A stretch of 64,000 nucleotides of DNA from Bacteroidales bacterium (GTDB lineage Bacteria; Bacteroidota; Bacteroidia; Bacteroidales; ML635J-15). The notes under the pieces were generated by a model. It saw only the letters and a list, made by a program, of their open reading frames with translations, ran no database searches and had not been told where the DNA came from. Both the position numbers and the translations under genes were made by a program. Each line of letters starts with the position of its first letter. Position 1 is the stretch's first letter. This document shows, in pieces, positions 1-10,660 of the stretch. The stretch spans positions 1 through 64,000 of the forward strand of contig QKHS01000022.1 of assembly GCA_003249955.1 (NCBI GenBank), read 5' to 3'.

Positions 1-188
1 GTAAGATTTCTGCTTTTGCGTAAATTCCTGATGTTTGAACCTAAAAGATTATCCATAATAAATTTTTATTGCTAATTATTTTAAACATACTAAAATTATT
101 AGTATTTTTGACAACAAAAATAAACATAATCCGGAATAAAAACAAATGATTTTCATTAAAAGTTTGCCGGATTAAATATTTAACGGAT

Positions 189-1469
189 ATGAAAGAAGAT
201 GTAATGAAAAAACTGGAAATACTTTCCGGTGCGGCAAAATATGATGTTTCCTGCGCATCAAGCGGCAGTAACCGCAACAATACAGGCAAAGGTATCGGAA
301 ATGCCAGTCCGTGGGGCATATGTCACAGCTTTGCCGAAGACGGACGTTGCATTTCCCTGCTCAAAATAATGCTGACCAATTATTGTATTTACGATTGTGC
401 ATACTGCATTAATCGCAGAAGCAATGATGTCAGGCGTGCTGCTTTTTCTTCCGAAGAGGTTACGGAGCTTACCATTTCGTTCTACAGAAGAAATTATATT
501 GAAGGTCTATTTTTAAGTTCCGGTGTTATTAAAAGTCCCGACCATACAATGGCTTTAATGACAAGAGTTGCAAAAGATTTACGTACTCTGCACCGGTTTA
601 ACGGATATATACACCTTAAAAGTATTCCCGGAGCAAGCCCTGAACTGATTCGCGAAGCCGGGCTTTATGCTGACAGGCTAAGCGTTAATGTGGAAATCCC
701 GACCGAATCCAACCTGAAGTTGCTTGCTCCCGAAAAAAATTACACAAGCATTTTCACACCCATGAATTCCATAAATCAGGGTATTTTAGCAAACAGGGAA
801 GACTCCGGCAAATTTCGGTCAACTCCTAAGTTTGTGCCTGCCGGGCAAAGTACCCAGATGATAATAGGTGCAACACCCGACAACGACAACCGGATACTGA
901 GCCTTGCTTCACTTTTATATAAAAAACAAAATTTAAAACGCGTTTACTATTCCGGTTACATCCCGGTAAACTCCTATGATAACAGACTCCCGGCTCCCGG
1001 ACAATCTTCACTTGTCAGAGAAAACAGGCTTTACCAGTCTGACTGGCTTATGCGTTTTTATTCATTCAACGTGGACGAAATTGTAAACGACAAATACCCT
1101 GATCTGGATCTGGAACTCGACCCTAAACTTAGCTATGCCCTGCGAAATCCTGAATTGTACCCCGTCGATATAAACAAGGCTCCATATGAAATGATTCTGA
1201 GAGTGCCAGGCATAGGAGTAAAATCTGCCAAACTTATTGTTTTGTCAAGAAGATACGGAAAGCTCCATACTTACCAGCTTCAGAAAATGGGTGTGGTAAT
1301 AAAACGGGCAAAATATTTCATTACCTGCAATGAGCTTTCCTCGCCCACCATAAATGAAATAAAACCGGAAAACATGAGACAGTTGTTTCTGAAGAAAATG
1401 CCTGAAAAGAAAAAAGAAAAGTATCCGGGACAATTAAAATTATTTACAGACAACGAGTTTCTGACATAA
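189..1469 (+). CDS. Putative DNA modification/repair radical SAM protein (TIGR03916-like) with C-terminal HhH motif
   Basis: 426 aa; CxxxCxxC-type cluster 'NYCIYDCAYCINR'; HhH-like 'ILRVPGIGVKSAKLIVLSRR'; followed directly by a TIGR03915-like ORF. Confidence 0.85.
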   Translation: MKEDVMKKLEILSGAAKYDVSCASSGSNRNNTGKGIGNASPWGICHSFAEDGRCISLLKIMLTNYCIYDCAYCINRRSNDVRRAAFSSEEVTELTISFYRRNYIEGLFLSSGVIKSPDHTMALMTRVAKDLRTLHRFNGYIHLKSIPGASPELIREAGLYADRLSVNVEIPTESNLKLLAPEKNYTSIFTPMNSINQGILANREDSGKFRSTPKFVPAGQSTQMIIGATPDNDNRILSLASLLYKKQNLKRVYYSGYIPVNSYDNRLPAPGQSSLVRENRLYQSDWLMRFYSFNVDEIVNDKYPDLDLELDPKLSYALRNPELYPVDINKAPYEMILRVPGIGVKSAKLIVLSRRYGKLHTYQLQKMGVVIKRAKYFITCNELSSPTINEIKPENMRQLFLKKMPEKKKEKYPGQLKLFTDNEFLT

Positions 1470-1490
1470 AATACTTAATCATCAGTAATT

Positions 1491-2270
1491 ATGAATATAT
1501 GGGCATATGACAAAACTTTTGAAGGTTTTCTTTCGCTTGTGTTTGAATGCTATGACAGAAAAACATTCCCTGAGATTATATCAGGATTTGCTGACGGAAA
1601 CATTTCTGTTTTCCCCGAAGACTATAAAGTTGACAGTGACAAAAACAAAGCAGGCAGAGTCTGGAAAGGCCTGCAGAAGAAAACATCAGATGCCAGTTGT
1701 CAGATGTTGTTCAGTGCCTTCCTTTCCGAAATTCCTGACATAGAATTGCGGCTTTTGAATTACATACGGACAGTTTTTGATTCTCCTGAAAATATTGAGC
1801 TGAATTTTGGTAATGAGAACACGTTGGAATTATTAAAGTTAAGCAAAAAGGTAAGTCGCGAAGCACATCGCACACTCATGTTTGTAAGATTTCAGAAAAC
1901 TGCTGATGATATTTATTATGCTTCTTTTGACCCGAAATACAATGTTTTACCTTTGTCTGTAAGGCATTTCGAAAGAAGATTTGCCGACCAGAAGTGGATT
2001 ATCTATGACACAAACCGAAATTACGGATTTTATTACGATCTGGAAAACACTCAGGAAGTAATATTTACAGAAAACTCTGTAAATCCTGTCACAGGACAGA
2101 TAAATGAAGAGATTATGGCAAAAGATGAAAAGTTGTTTCAGGAACTATGGAAAACCTATTTTGATTCTACCTGTATCAGGGAAAGGATAAACCCAAAGCT
2201 CCATATGCAGTTTTTACCAAAACGGTTCTGGAAGTATTTGCCGGAGAAGCAGAGAAATCTTAAAAAGTGA
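1491..2270 (+). CDS. TIGR03915/DUF4130-like putative DNA metabolism protein
   Basis: 259 aa; 'RHFERRFADQKWIIYDTNRNYGFYYD' typical of this family; adjacent to the radical SAM partner. Confidence 0.8.
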   Translation: MNIWAYDKTFEGFLSLVFECYDRKTFPEIISGFADGNISVFPEDYKVDSDKNKAGRVWKGLQKKTSDASCQMLFSAFLSEIPDIELRLLNYIRTVFDSPENIELNFGNENTLELLKLSKKVSREAHRTLMFVRFQKTADDIYYASFDPKYNVLPLSVRHFERRFADQKWIIYDTNRNYGFYYDLENTQEVIFTENSVNPVTGQINEEIMAKDEKLFQELWKTYFDSTCIRERINPKLHMQFLPKRFWKYLPEKQRNLKK

Positions 2271-2588
2271 TTTTAGCTTCAACATCTTCTTTCTGATTAA
2301 TAAATCAACAACACATGCAATTATCAGAATAAAAACTATGATGAATTACACAATTACTTGTTTCAGGGTAAAGATAAAGCAAGAGCAAAAAAACACAGTG
2401 TATTTAATGCAGAATCAAGACACTGACATGTTAAAAAATTCTTTCACCTGCTTACACCCACTTGCATAATTGTATAAAATATAACTTGCATTCAAACACT
2501 TGATTAAAATTTATATAATTTTACAAAAAAAATGATGCAACCCATTTACAAAATGGTTGTCTATGACATAAAATTTAAAAACTGATTT

Positions 2589-5500
2589 ATGAGAAAATTT
2601 ACTTTCGTTTCAATTTTATTGTTGATTAGTGTTTTTGTTTTCGGACAAGAGTCCTGGACAAAAATAAACCCGGCATTATCAGACTCTTATAACGTTGAAG
2701 TCATTGAACATTCTGCAAACGGTATGATTCTCAGGTTAAATGTTAATTCATACAGATTTGATAATGTAGTTACTCCTAACGGAACAGAAATTACTGTAAA
2801 AAGTCCGGGTTGCCGTAATACTTACAAAAAAGGCTCACCTGATTTGCCATACGTTACAGCAGCGCTTGCCATTCCGGATATGGGAGGATTTAAATACGAA
2901 GTAATTTCTTCTGATTTTCAGCTTGTCAATGATGTAAATGTTGCTCCATCAAAAGGTACCATTTACAGAAACATTGATCCTGCCACCGTTCCTTATGAAT
3001 ATGGAAGAGAATATCAGACAAACGAATTTTTCCCGCTCAATCAGGCTTATATGAGCGATCCATACATCCTGAGAGATGTCCGTGGAAGCAACATCACTTT
3101 TTTCCCGTTCGTTTATAACGCTGTAAGTAATGAATTAAGAATTTATACCGAGATAATTGTTAAAATAAAATTTACGGATGAAAGTTTTGTAAACGAACTT
3201 ACAAGTACAAAAAATGTCAGAAATGATGAATTTAATAAAATTTATGCAAATACTTTTCTGAATTATAATTCCTCTTCAAAATACACTCCTGTTGAAGAAG
3301 GAGCTCCCGGCAACATTCTTATAATTGCAAAAGACACTTATGCATCAGCAATGGCTCCTTATATTAATTGGAAGCGCGAAAAAGGGATAGAAACAGAAAT
3401 GGTTTTAATGAGTGCTATAGGAACAACATCTGCTCAGGTAAAAACATACGTTCAGAATTACTACAACAATAACGGGCTAACTTATTTACTGCTTGTGGGA
3501 GATGCGGCAGATGTTCCGACTATGACAGTAAGCGGAAATGATTCTGACAACGGATATACTTATCTTGCAGGCGGCGACGGATATGCTGATATCTTCTCAG
3601 GCCGTTTTTCAGGAAACTCATTAGCTGACATTCAAACACAGGTAGAAAGAACGGTTTATTATGAAAAAGAAATAAGCACATCTGACACATGGCTCGGCAG
3701 CGCATTTACAAGTGCATCTGCTGAAGGTGGAGGCTCAAGCGGACACGATGGCGGCGAATCCGATATGGTTCATATGAATAACATAAAAACCGATTTACAA
3801 AATTATGGATACACTGTAACAAGTGTTAACGAAACAGGCGGCACAAATGCCCAGGTCAGTACAGCAATAAACTCAGGTGTCGGTATAGCAAACTATATAG
3901 GACACGGGGACACTCAGATGTGGGTAAACACTGAGTTCACCAACACACAGGTGAACGCACTTACAAACTCCAAGAAATTACCGTTTATTTTCAGTGTTGC
4001 CTGCGTAAACGGAGATTTTAACGGAAACACATGTTTTGCAGAAGCCTGGTTGCGTGCAACAAGCAACGGAAGTCCTTCAGGAGCAGTTGCATTCCTGGGG
4101 TCAACAATTAATCAAAGCTGGAACGACCCGATGACAGGTCAGGATGAAATGAATGATATTCTTATCGAATCTTATGCAACCAATATTAAAAGGACTTTCG
4201 GAGGAATATCTTTTAACGGAATGTTTCTGATGATTCAGGAAGGTGGCGAAGGTCAATCTATGGCAGACACATGGACAATTTTCGGAGATGCATCACTTAT
4301 GGTCAGAACAACAACGCCTTCAGAAATGACAATTTCTCACGCAAATACCATTACTGTAGGATCAACAAGCTTTCAGGTTAACTGCGATGCCGAAGGAGCC
4401 TTGGTTTCTTTAACAAAGCTTAACGGAGAAGACGTTGAGATTATCGGCACAGCTTATGTTACCGGAGGATCTGCCAATGTAGATATTACAGCTTTTGATG
4501 CACCCGGAAACATGAAAGTTACTGTCACTGCATATAATAAAGTTACTTATCAGGAAGACGTTCTTGTTATTGTTCCTGAAGGGCCTTACGTAGTTCATGA
4601 CAGCTACACTATTAATGATAATGAAGGAAATAATAATAATCTGGCAGACTATAATGAGCTCATTTATATTAATGAAACACTTTCAAATGTGGGTGTACAG
4701 ATAGCAGGTGCAGTCAACACAGTTATCAGCATTTCAAATCCCGGCATTACAATAAATGACAATTCCGAATTATTCGGAGACATTGCCGTTTCCGGCACAG
4801 TAACCCAAAACAATGCATATTCTGTCAGCATCCCTGATGGTATTGCAGATCAGACCAATCTTGCTGTAAGTCTTAATATAACAGATAACAATTCCAATGA
4901 GTGGAATGCTGAATATTCAATTCCGGTTAATGCCCCTGCAATGTCGCTTGATTTTGTATCTGTTGACGACAGCGAAACAGGCAACAACAACGGAACACTT
5001 GACCCTGGAGAGACAGTAAAATTAGTTGTGGAAGTAAACAATGCAGGACACGCAGCATCTGTTGCCGGGTTAGTTACAATAAGTACTTCAAACGGATATG
5101 TTACCATCAATACAAATTCTGTTAACATTCCGGCAATGTCTGTAAACTCACCTGTTGAAGCAGAATTCGAAGTTGTTATCAGCTCAGACATACCTACAGG
5201 ACAATCTGTATGTTTCAGTTTTGATCTCAACGCCGGAATGTACGGAGCAGATCTCAGCACATGTTTACCGGCAGGTTTGCAAATCGAAGACTGGGAATCA
5301 AATACAATGACAACTTACGAATGGGAAACTTCAGGAACTTACCCATGGACTATTGCAACCGATCAGGTTTACGAAGGAACCTACTCTGCAAAATCAGGCG
5401 ACTTACCTGAATCAGGAGGAGAATCTTCTTTAACCATCAATCTTGATGTCCTTAATGCAGACAATGTGGAATTTTACAAAAAAGTAAGCTGCGAAGCTGA

Positions 5501-6008
5501 AAGCTGGGGCTATATGTACGACTATCTTGAGTTTTTGATTGACGGTTCTTCAAAGGCAAAATGGTGCGGAGAAGTTGCATGGAGTATGCAAACTTATGCT
5601 GTTGCAGCAGGAAGTCACGAGCTTACATGGACATATGTAAAAGATAATTACGTCACACAAGGCAGCGACTGCGCATGGGTTGACAACATAAAACTCCCCG
5701 CACATCAGGGCGCTGTTTCCATAATCAATACCAACAGTTCTGTAAGCGAAACATCTGTTGAACTATATCCTAATCCTGCTTCTGACATTTCTTATATTAA
5801 TGTAAATCTCACCCGTGATACCAGGGCTGTTGTAAGAGTTATGAATGCAACCGGACAAATTGTTTACGAATATTCAAATGAATTCAATTTGTACGAAGGG
5901 TCAAATTCAATTGTTCTGAACACATCATCTTATGCAAACGGACTTTATATTGTTCAGATTACAACAAGCGAAAACACATACAACAGAAATCTGATTATCA
6001 GCAAATAA
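2589..6008 (+). CDS. Gingipain-like C25 family cysteine peptidase, T9SS-secreted
   Basis: 1139 aa; signal peptide; 'YLLLVGDAADVP', 'NYIGHGD' (His) and 'FSVACVNGDFNG' (Cys) catalytic-type motifs; C-terminal 'VELYPNPASD...GLYIVQI' sorting domain. Confidence 0.9.
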   Translation: MRKFTFVSILLLISVFVFGQESWTKINPALSDSYNVEVIEHSANGMILRLNVNSYRFDNVVTPNGTEITVKSPGCRNTYKKGSPDLPYVTAALAIPDMGGFKYEVISSDFQLVNDVNVAPSKGTIYRNIDPATVPYEYGREYQTNEFFPLNQAYMSDPYILRDVRGSNITFFPFVYNAVSNELRIYTEIIVKIKFTDESFVNELTSTKNVRNDEFNKIYANTFLNYNSSSKYTPVEEGAPGNILIIAKDTYASAMAPYINWKREKGIETEMVLMSAIGTTSAQVKTYVQNYYNNNGLTYLLLVGDAADVPTMTVSGNDSDNGYTYLAGGDGYADIFSGRFSGNSLADIQTQVERTVYYEKEISTSDTWLGSAFTSASAEGGGSSGHDGGESDMVHMNNIKTDLQNYGYTVTSVNETGGTNAQVSTAINSGVGIANYIGHGDTQMWVNTEFTNTQVNALTNSKKLPFIFSVACVNGDFNGNTCFAEAWLRATSNGSPSGAVAFLGSTINQSWNDPMTGQDEMNDILIESYATNIKRTFGGISFNGMFLMIQEGGEGQSMADTWTIFGDASLMVRTTTPSEMTISHANTITVGSTSFQVNCDAEGALVSLTKLNGEDVEIIGTAYVTGGSANVDITAFDAPGNMKVTVTAYNKVTYQEDVLVIVPEGPYVVHDSYTINDNEGNNNNLADYNELIYINETLSNVGVQIAGAVNTVISISNPGITINDNSELFGDIAVSGTVTQNNAYSVSIPDGIADQTNLAVSLNITDNNSNEWNAEYSIPVNAPAMSLDFVSVDDSETGNNNGTLDPGETVKLVVEVNNAGHAASVAGLVTISTSNGYVTINTNSVNIPAMSVNSPVEAEFEVVISSDIPTGQSVCFSFDLNAGMYGADLSTCLPAGLQIEDWESNTMTTYEWETSGTYPWTIATDQVYEGTYSAKSGDLPESGGESSLTINLDVLNADNVEFYKKVSCEAESWGYMYDYLEFLIDGSSKAKWCGEVAWSMQTYAVAAGSHELTWTYVKDNYVTQGSDCAWVDNIKLPAHQGAVSIINTNSSVSETSVELYPNPASDISYINVNLTRDTRAVVRVMNATGQIVYEYSNEFNLYEGSNSIVLNTSSYANGLYIVQITTSENTYNRNLIISK

Positions 6009-6020
6009 ATTTAATAAATC

Positions 6021-6049
6021 AAAATGCCGGCTCAGTCCGGCATTTTTTT
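6021..6049 (+). terminator. Rho-independent terminator
   Basis: AAAATGCCGG-ctcagt-CCGGCATTTTTTT immediately after the C25 peptidase stop. Confidence 0.85.
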
Positions 6050-6060
6050 AATTTATACTT

Positions 6061-7758
6061 ATGAAAAAAACAATTTTTACTTTAATATTGGTTTCGGTAT
6101 TTTCAGTTTTACTTGCTCAACAAACATTAACTCCCGAACTTAGAAGCAAATACCACATGATTAGCTCAGATGAATTTAAATCATCTGATATGCAAACCAA
6201 AAGTTTTGTCGCAACAGCACCTCCCGAAGGCCCTGTAAGAAACATTGCAGAATTTGAACGTAATCAGGGAGTTATTATCTCCTACCCCAACGGTTTTGAG
6301 ATACCATATATTTTGATTTCCGAATTATCTGAGGATGTAATGGTTTACATTATGTGCCCTTCGGGATACCAGTCTTCTGTTACAACCAGTCTTACCTCAC
6401 AGGGGGTAAACATGTCGAATGTAGAATTTGTCGATGCTCAGGTTGACTCCGAATGGGCCAGAGATTACAGCCCCTGGTTTATTGAATACGGAGCCGACAG
6501 ACAGGTTGGCATTGTAGATTTTCCATATAACAGGCCAATGAGAGTAAACGATGATGAAATCCCGATCGAACTCGGACAATATTTTAATATGTCAGTATTC
6601 GGGATGGATATAGAACATACCGGAGGAAACTACATGACCGACGGAATGGGAATATCTGCATCCTGTGACCTTGTAAATACCGAAAATCCGGGACTAAGTC
6701 AAACTGAAATTGACGATCTTGTTGAATCTTTTCTGGGAATAACAAATTACAGGCTTGTTCAGGATCCTCTGGATGATTATATTGAGCACATAGACTGCTG
6801 GGGAAAATTTCTGGATGTTGACAAAATGCTTGTTGCCAGAGTTCCGGCATCAGATTACCGCTATGCAGATTTTGAAGCAATGGCCGATTACTGGGCAAAT
6901 CAAACCAGCTCATACGGGAATAAATATCAGGTTTACAGAGTTAACTGGATGGTTGATAAAAATGCATACACAAATTCATTAATAATGAACAATAAGGTAT
7001 TTGTACCATTCAACACCGGAACTCCGGGAAACTATAATGCCGATGCCGCTGCTGTTTACGAAGAAGCTATGCCCGGCTACGAAATAATCGGGGTTTCATA
7101 CACCAACTGGTACAGTACAGATGCCCTTCACTGCCGCACACACGAAGTTCCTGATTTTGAAACTCTTAGAATATTACATTACCCGTATTTCGACACAATT
7201 CCTTACCAAAGTGAAATAACATTCTCAGCCGGTGTTTACTCGTTTAATAATTCCAATAACATAGACGGAGTAACGCTTTTCTACAAAGTCAATGACGGAG
7301 AATACTCAAATACAGCTATGCAGAATGCCGGCGGAGATACATATTCGGTAACCGTAAATGGTTTTGTCCCCGGTGATAAAATATCATATTATATTCAAGC
7401 TTCCGATTTAAGGCCGGCAACAGAAACACACCCGTTTATAGGAGCTGCAGATCCGCATGTTTTCTGTCTTGAAAACACCTCGGGAATATGTAATGCCGCA
7501 AAAACAGAATATATCAAAGCTTATCCTAATCCTGCAACAAATGTATTGTATCTGATTACAAACAATTTGCCCGAAGATGATTACAGAATCGAATTATATG
7601 ACCAACAGGGAAAACTTGCAAAGTCCGTTTCTGTCAACACATCTGTTTCAGACTGGGAACTTCACGGTATAGACATTTCTGATCTGCAATCAGGGCTGTA
7701 TTTTGCAAAGGCAGTTTCAGCCCGCAACATATACACTGTCAGATTTATTAAATTGTAA
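6061..7758 (+). CDS. Porphyromonas-type peptidylarginine deiminase (PPAD)-like protein, T9SS-secreted
   Basis: 565 aa; motifs WARDYSPW, YNRPMRVNDDE, GGNYMTDG, YIEHIDCWGK, YTNSLIMNN, DALHCRTHEV; Ig-like region; C-terminal 'AYPNPATNVLYL...GLYFAKAV' sorting domain. Confidence 0.9.
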   Translation: MKKTIFTLILVSVFSVLLAQQTLTPELRSKYHMISSDEFKSSDMQTKSFVATAPPEGPVRNIAEFERNQGVIISYPNGFEIPYILISELSEDVMVYIMCPSGYQSSVTTSLTSQGVNMSNVEFVDAQVDSEWARDYSPWFIEYGADRQVGIVDFPYNRPMRVNDDEIPIELGQYFNMSVFGMDIEHTGGNYMTDGMGISASCDLVNTENPGLSQTEIDDLVESFLGITNYRLVQDPLDDYIEHIDCWGKFLDVDKMLVARVPASDYRYADFEAMADYWANQTSSYGNKYQVYRVNWMVDKNAYTNSLIMNNKVFVPFNTGTPGNYNADAAAVYEEAMPGYEIIGVSYTNWYSTDALHCRTHEVPDFETLRILHYPYFDTIPYQSEITFSAGVYSFNNSNNIDGVTLFYKVNDGEYSNTAMQNAGGDTYSVTVNGFVPGDKISYYIQASDLRPATETHPFIGAADPHVFCLENTSGICNAAKTEYIKAYPNPATNVLYLITNNLPEDDYRIELYDQQGKLAKSVSVNTSVSDWELHGIDISDLQSGLYFAKAVSARNIYTVRFIKL

Positions 7759-7836
7759 ATAACTATTCAGGTAATTTTAAAAATTCAATTTTAAACAACC
7801 TGAATTATTACAATTACAGTCAGTCTGATCATTATT

Positions 7837-7866
7837 AAAACCTGTGCAATATCCTGCACAGGTTTT
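7837..7866 (+). terminator. Terminator-like hairpin
   Basis: AAAACCTGTGCA-atatcc-TGCACAGGTTTT. Confidence 0.7.
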
Positions 7867-7999
7867 CTATTGTTATTTCATTAACAACAATTTAAATCAA
7901 TTCTAAATTACAGATTTTGACAAATAATATGCTCTTAAATTATATGATTCCTTGACAAAAAATTTACTTTTGTACTGTTTTTTTTCAGTGCATTGTTAA

Positions 8000-8419
8000 A
8001 TGGGTAAGAATTCTGTAGTAGAACATAAGGGGATTGTAACTGGAATTTCAGAAAATTCGATATTCGTGGAATTAACTGTGATGTCTGCATGTTCGGCTTG
8101 TCACGCAAAATCAATGTGTGGCATAGACAGTGCGCAAAAAACCATTGAAATAAAAAGAACCGATACTACAGCTTTCCATCAGGGAGAGCATGTAAATGTT
8201 ATTATGCGGGAATCCTTAGGTAAAAAAGCCTTGTTTATAGGGTATATAATTCCGTTTTTTGTATTGGTGTTATCAGTTGTAGCATTTAGTATTGCAGGTC
8301 TTAATGAAGGATTAACCGGTTTGTTATCAATCGGAATGTTAATCCCTTACTTTATTGTTTTATACCTGCTGAGAGATAGATTAAAACGAGAATTTAATTT
8401 TATTATAGAGAAAATTTAA
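8000..8419 (+). CDS. rseC: RseC/SoxR-reducing system family protein
   Basis: 139 aa; N-terminal Cys cluster 'SACSACHAKSMCG', two TM segments; upstream of rnfB. Confidence 0.85.
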   Translation: MGKNSVVEHKGIVTGISENSIFVELTVMSACSACHAKSMCGIDSAQKTIEIKRTDTTAFHQGEHVNVIMRESLGKKALFIGYIIPFFVLVLSVVAFSIAGLNEGLTGLLSIGMLIPYFIVLYLLRDRLKREFNFIIEKI

Positions 8420-8429
8420 TTATTTAATT

Positions 8430-9296
8430 ATGGAAATAATTCTGAATACATTAATTTCCTTAAGCTTGTTAGGAGTTGTGCTGGCGGTAATTTTATACAT
8501 TGTAGCTCAAAAATTTAAAGTTGTCGAAGATCCCCGCATTGATGCTGCAGCGGCATTTACCCCCGGAGCCAATTGCGGTGGTTGCGGGTATCCCGGATGC
8601 CGCGGGTTTGCAGAAGCCTGTGTTAAAGCAGATTCCCTTGACGGGTTATTTTGTCCGGCAGGTGGTAACGAAACTATGAAAAACATTGCAGAGGTTTTGG
8701 GAATGGTCGCCGAGGAGAAAGAGCCTCAGATTGCAGTTGTAAGATGTAACGGATCACATGACAAGCGCAGAAAAACAACAAACTTCGACGGTCCGTCATC
8801 ATGCGCAGTATCAAACACCCTTTACGGAGGTGACACAGATTGCCCTTATGGTTGCTTAGGCCTGGGAGACTGTGTTGTTGCCTGTACATTCGACGCTATC
8901 TTTATTGATGAAGAATCAGGATTGCCGATGGTTGATGAAGAAAAATGCACATCATGCGGAGCTTGCGTAAAAGCTTGTCCAAAATCAATTATCGAGATCA
9001 GAAACAAGGGTAAAAAGAGCCGCAGAATTTATGTTTCCTGTATAAACAAAGATAAAGGAGCAGAAGCAAAACGCGCATGTAATTCAGCTTGTATTGCATG
9101 TAATAAATGTGTTAAAGCCTGCGCTTATGACGCAATTACAATTGAAAACTTCTGTGCATATATAGATTTTGAAAAATGCAAATTATGCAGAAAATGTGTA
9201 TCAGAATGTCCTACCGGTGCTATTTTGGAATTAAACTTCCCGCCACGCAAGGAATCTGCTGTACAGAAAGAAGCAAAAGTGACAGAAACAGAATAA
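8430..9296 (+). CDS. rnfB: Electron transport complex subunit RnfB
   Basis: 288 aa; 'GANCGGCGYPGCRGFAEAC' and several CxxCxxCxxxC ferredoxin motifs. Confidence 0.95.
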   Translation: MEIILNTLISLSLLGVVLAVILYIVAQKFKVVEDPRIDAAAAFTPGANCGGCGYPGCRGFAEACVKADSLDGLFCPAGGNETMKNIAEVLGMVAEEKEPQIAVVRCNGSHDKRRKTTNFDGPSSCAVSNTLYGGDTDCPYGCLGLGDCVVACTFDAIFIDEESGLPMVDEEKCTSCGACVKACPKSIIEIRNKGKKSRRIYVSCINKDKGAEAKRACNSACIACNKCVKACAYDAITIENFCAYIDFEKCKLCRKCVSECPTGAILELNFPPRKESAVQKEAKVTETE

Positions 9297-9324
9297 TTAT
9301 AAACTAATTATAGGAGATTACACA

Positions 9325-10656
9325 GTGTTAAAAACATTTCCAAAAGGTGGAGTTCATCCTAAAGAGAATAAATTTTCGGCAGGCAAACCAATAGAAAAAA
9401 TTGAACTGCCAAAACAGGTAAGCATTCCTGTTTCCCAACATATCGGGGCACCTTCAGAGCCTGTTGTTGCAAAAGGTGACACAGTCAAGGCCGGTCAGTT
9501 GATTGCCAAAAGCACAGGATTTGTTTCTGCAAACATACATTCATCAGTATCCGGCAAAGTTTTGAAAATTGATAAAGTTCTTGATACTTCAGGGTACAAA
9601 CAGACATGTATTATTATTGATGTTGAAGGCGACGAGTGGATGGAGTCAATAGACCGTTCTGCAGAAATCAAAAACAACATTGATATCAGTGCCGAAGAAA
9701 TCAAAAACAAAGTTGCTGCATGTGGTATTGTAGGACTTGGAGGAGCAACATTCCCTACACATGTAAAAATGTCTGTACCTCCCGGAAAAACATGCAATCA
9801 TCTGGTTATAAACGCTGTTGAATGCGAGCCGTATCTTACTGCCGACCATCAGATTATGATGGAAAGGGCCGAAGAGATTATGATTGGCTGTAAGCTTATT
9901 CAGAAAGCAATAGGTGCAGGTAAAGTACTTATAGGAATTGAAAATAACAAACCGGATGCAATCAGACATATGTCTGAAACAGCTAAGAAATTCGACAATA
10001 TTGAGGTTCATGCTTTAAAAGTACAGTATCCTCAAGGAGGTGAAAAACAATTGATTAAAGCTGTTCTTAACCGCGAAGTTCCTTCAGGAGGCTTGCCTAT
10101 TGATGTTGGTTGTGTTGTTCAAAACGTGGGAACTGCCTATGCTGTTTATGAAGCTGTTCAGAAAAACAAACCTCTGTTCGAAAGAGTTGTAACTGTTACA
10201 GGTAAATCCGTAAAAAAGCCATCAAATATTCTTGCAAGAATCGGAACTCCTATTAATATGCTTATTGAAGCTGCAGGAGGCTTACCTGAAGATACCGGTA
10301 AAATTGTAAACGGTGGTCCTATGATGGGAAAAGCAGTAAGTACCGATACTGTTCCCGTAACAAAAGGAACCTCCGGAGTATTGATTTTTCCTCAGGATTC
10401 GGCAACACGTCCGGAAAATTTCAATTGTATCAGATGCGGAAGATGCGCTTCAGCCTGCCCTATGGGATTAGAACCATATCTTCTTAAAAACATGACCGTG
10501 GTAAAAATGTACGAAGAACTACAGGCACAACATGCATTGGATTGTATGGAATGTGGCTCCTGTGCTTTTACATGTCCGGCTGGTATTCCTCTCCTGGACT
10601 ATATCAGACTCGGGAAAGCGAATTTAAATAAAATATTAAGAGCAAAAAAATCATAA
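9325..10656 (+). CDS. rnfC: Electron transport complex subunit RnfC
   Basis: 443 aa; GTG start; 'FPKGGVHPKENK', 'CGIVGLGGATFPTHVK', two 4Fe-4S motifs. Confidence 0.95.
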   Translation: MLKTFPKGGVHPKENKFSAGKPIEKIELPKQVSIPVSQHIGAPSEPVVAKGDTVKAGQLIAKSTGFVSANIHSSVSGKVLKIDKVLDTSGYKQTCIIIDVEGDEWMESIDRSAEIKNNIDISAEEIKNKVAACGIVGLGGATFPTHVKMSVPPGKTCNHLVINAVECEPYLTADHQIMMERAEEIMIGCKLIQKAIGAGKVLIGIENNKPDAIRHMSETAKKFDNIEVHALKVQYPQGGEKQLIKAVLNREVPSGGLPIDVGCVVQNVGTAYAVYEAVQKNKPLFERVVTVTGKSVKKPSNILARIGTPINMLIEAAGGLPEDTGKIVNGGPMMGKAVSTDTVPVTKGTSGVLIFPQDSATRPENFNCIRCGRCASACPMGLEPYLLKNMTVVKMYEELQAQHALDCMECGSCAFTCPAGIPLLDYIRLGKANLNKILRAKKS

Positions 10657-10660
10657 AATA

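Noticed and set aside
41-319. 92-aa minus-strand ORF at the window start
   Set aside because: Largely overlaps the radical SAM gene's start and AT-rich intergenic DNA; no homology signal.
7952-7972. Promoter upstream of rseC (TTGACA with TACTTTTG)
   Set aside because: Spacing between the two elements is only ~7 bp and no clear -33 element lies 19-21 bp upstream of TACTTTTG.
9495-10011. Antisense ORFs inside rnfC (9495..9797, 9646..10011)
   Set aside because: Fully within a strongly supported rnf gene; mutual overlap and no domain features.
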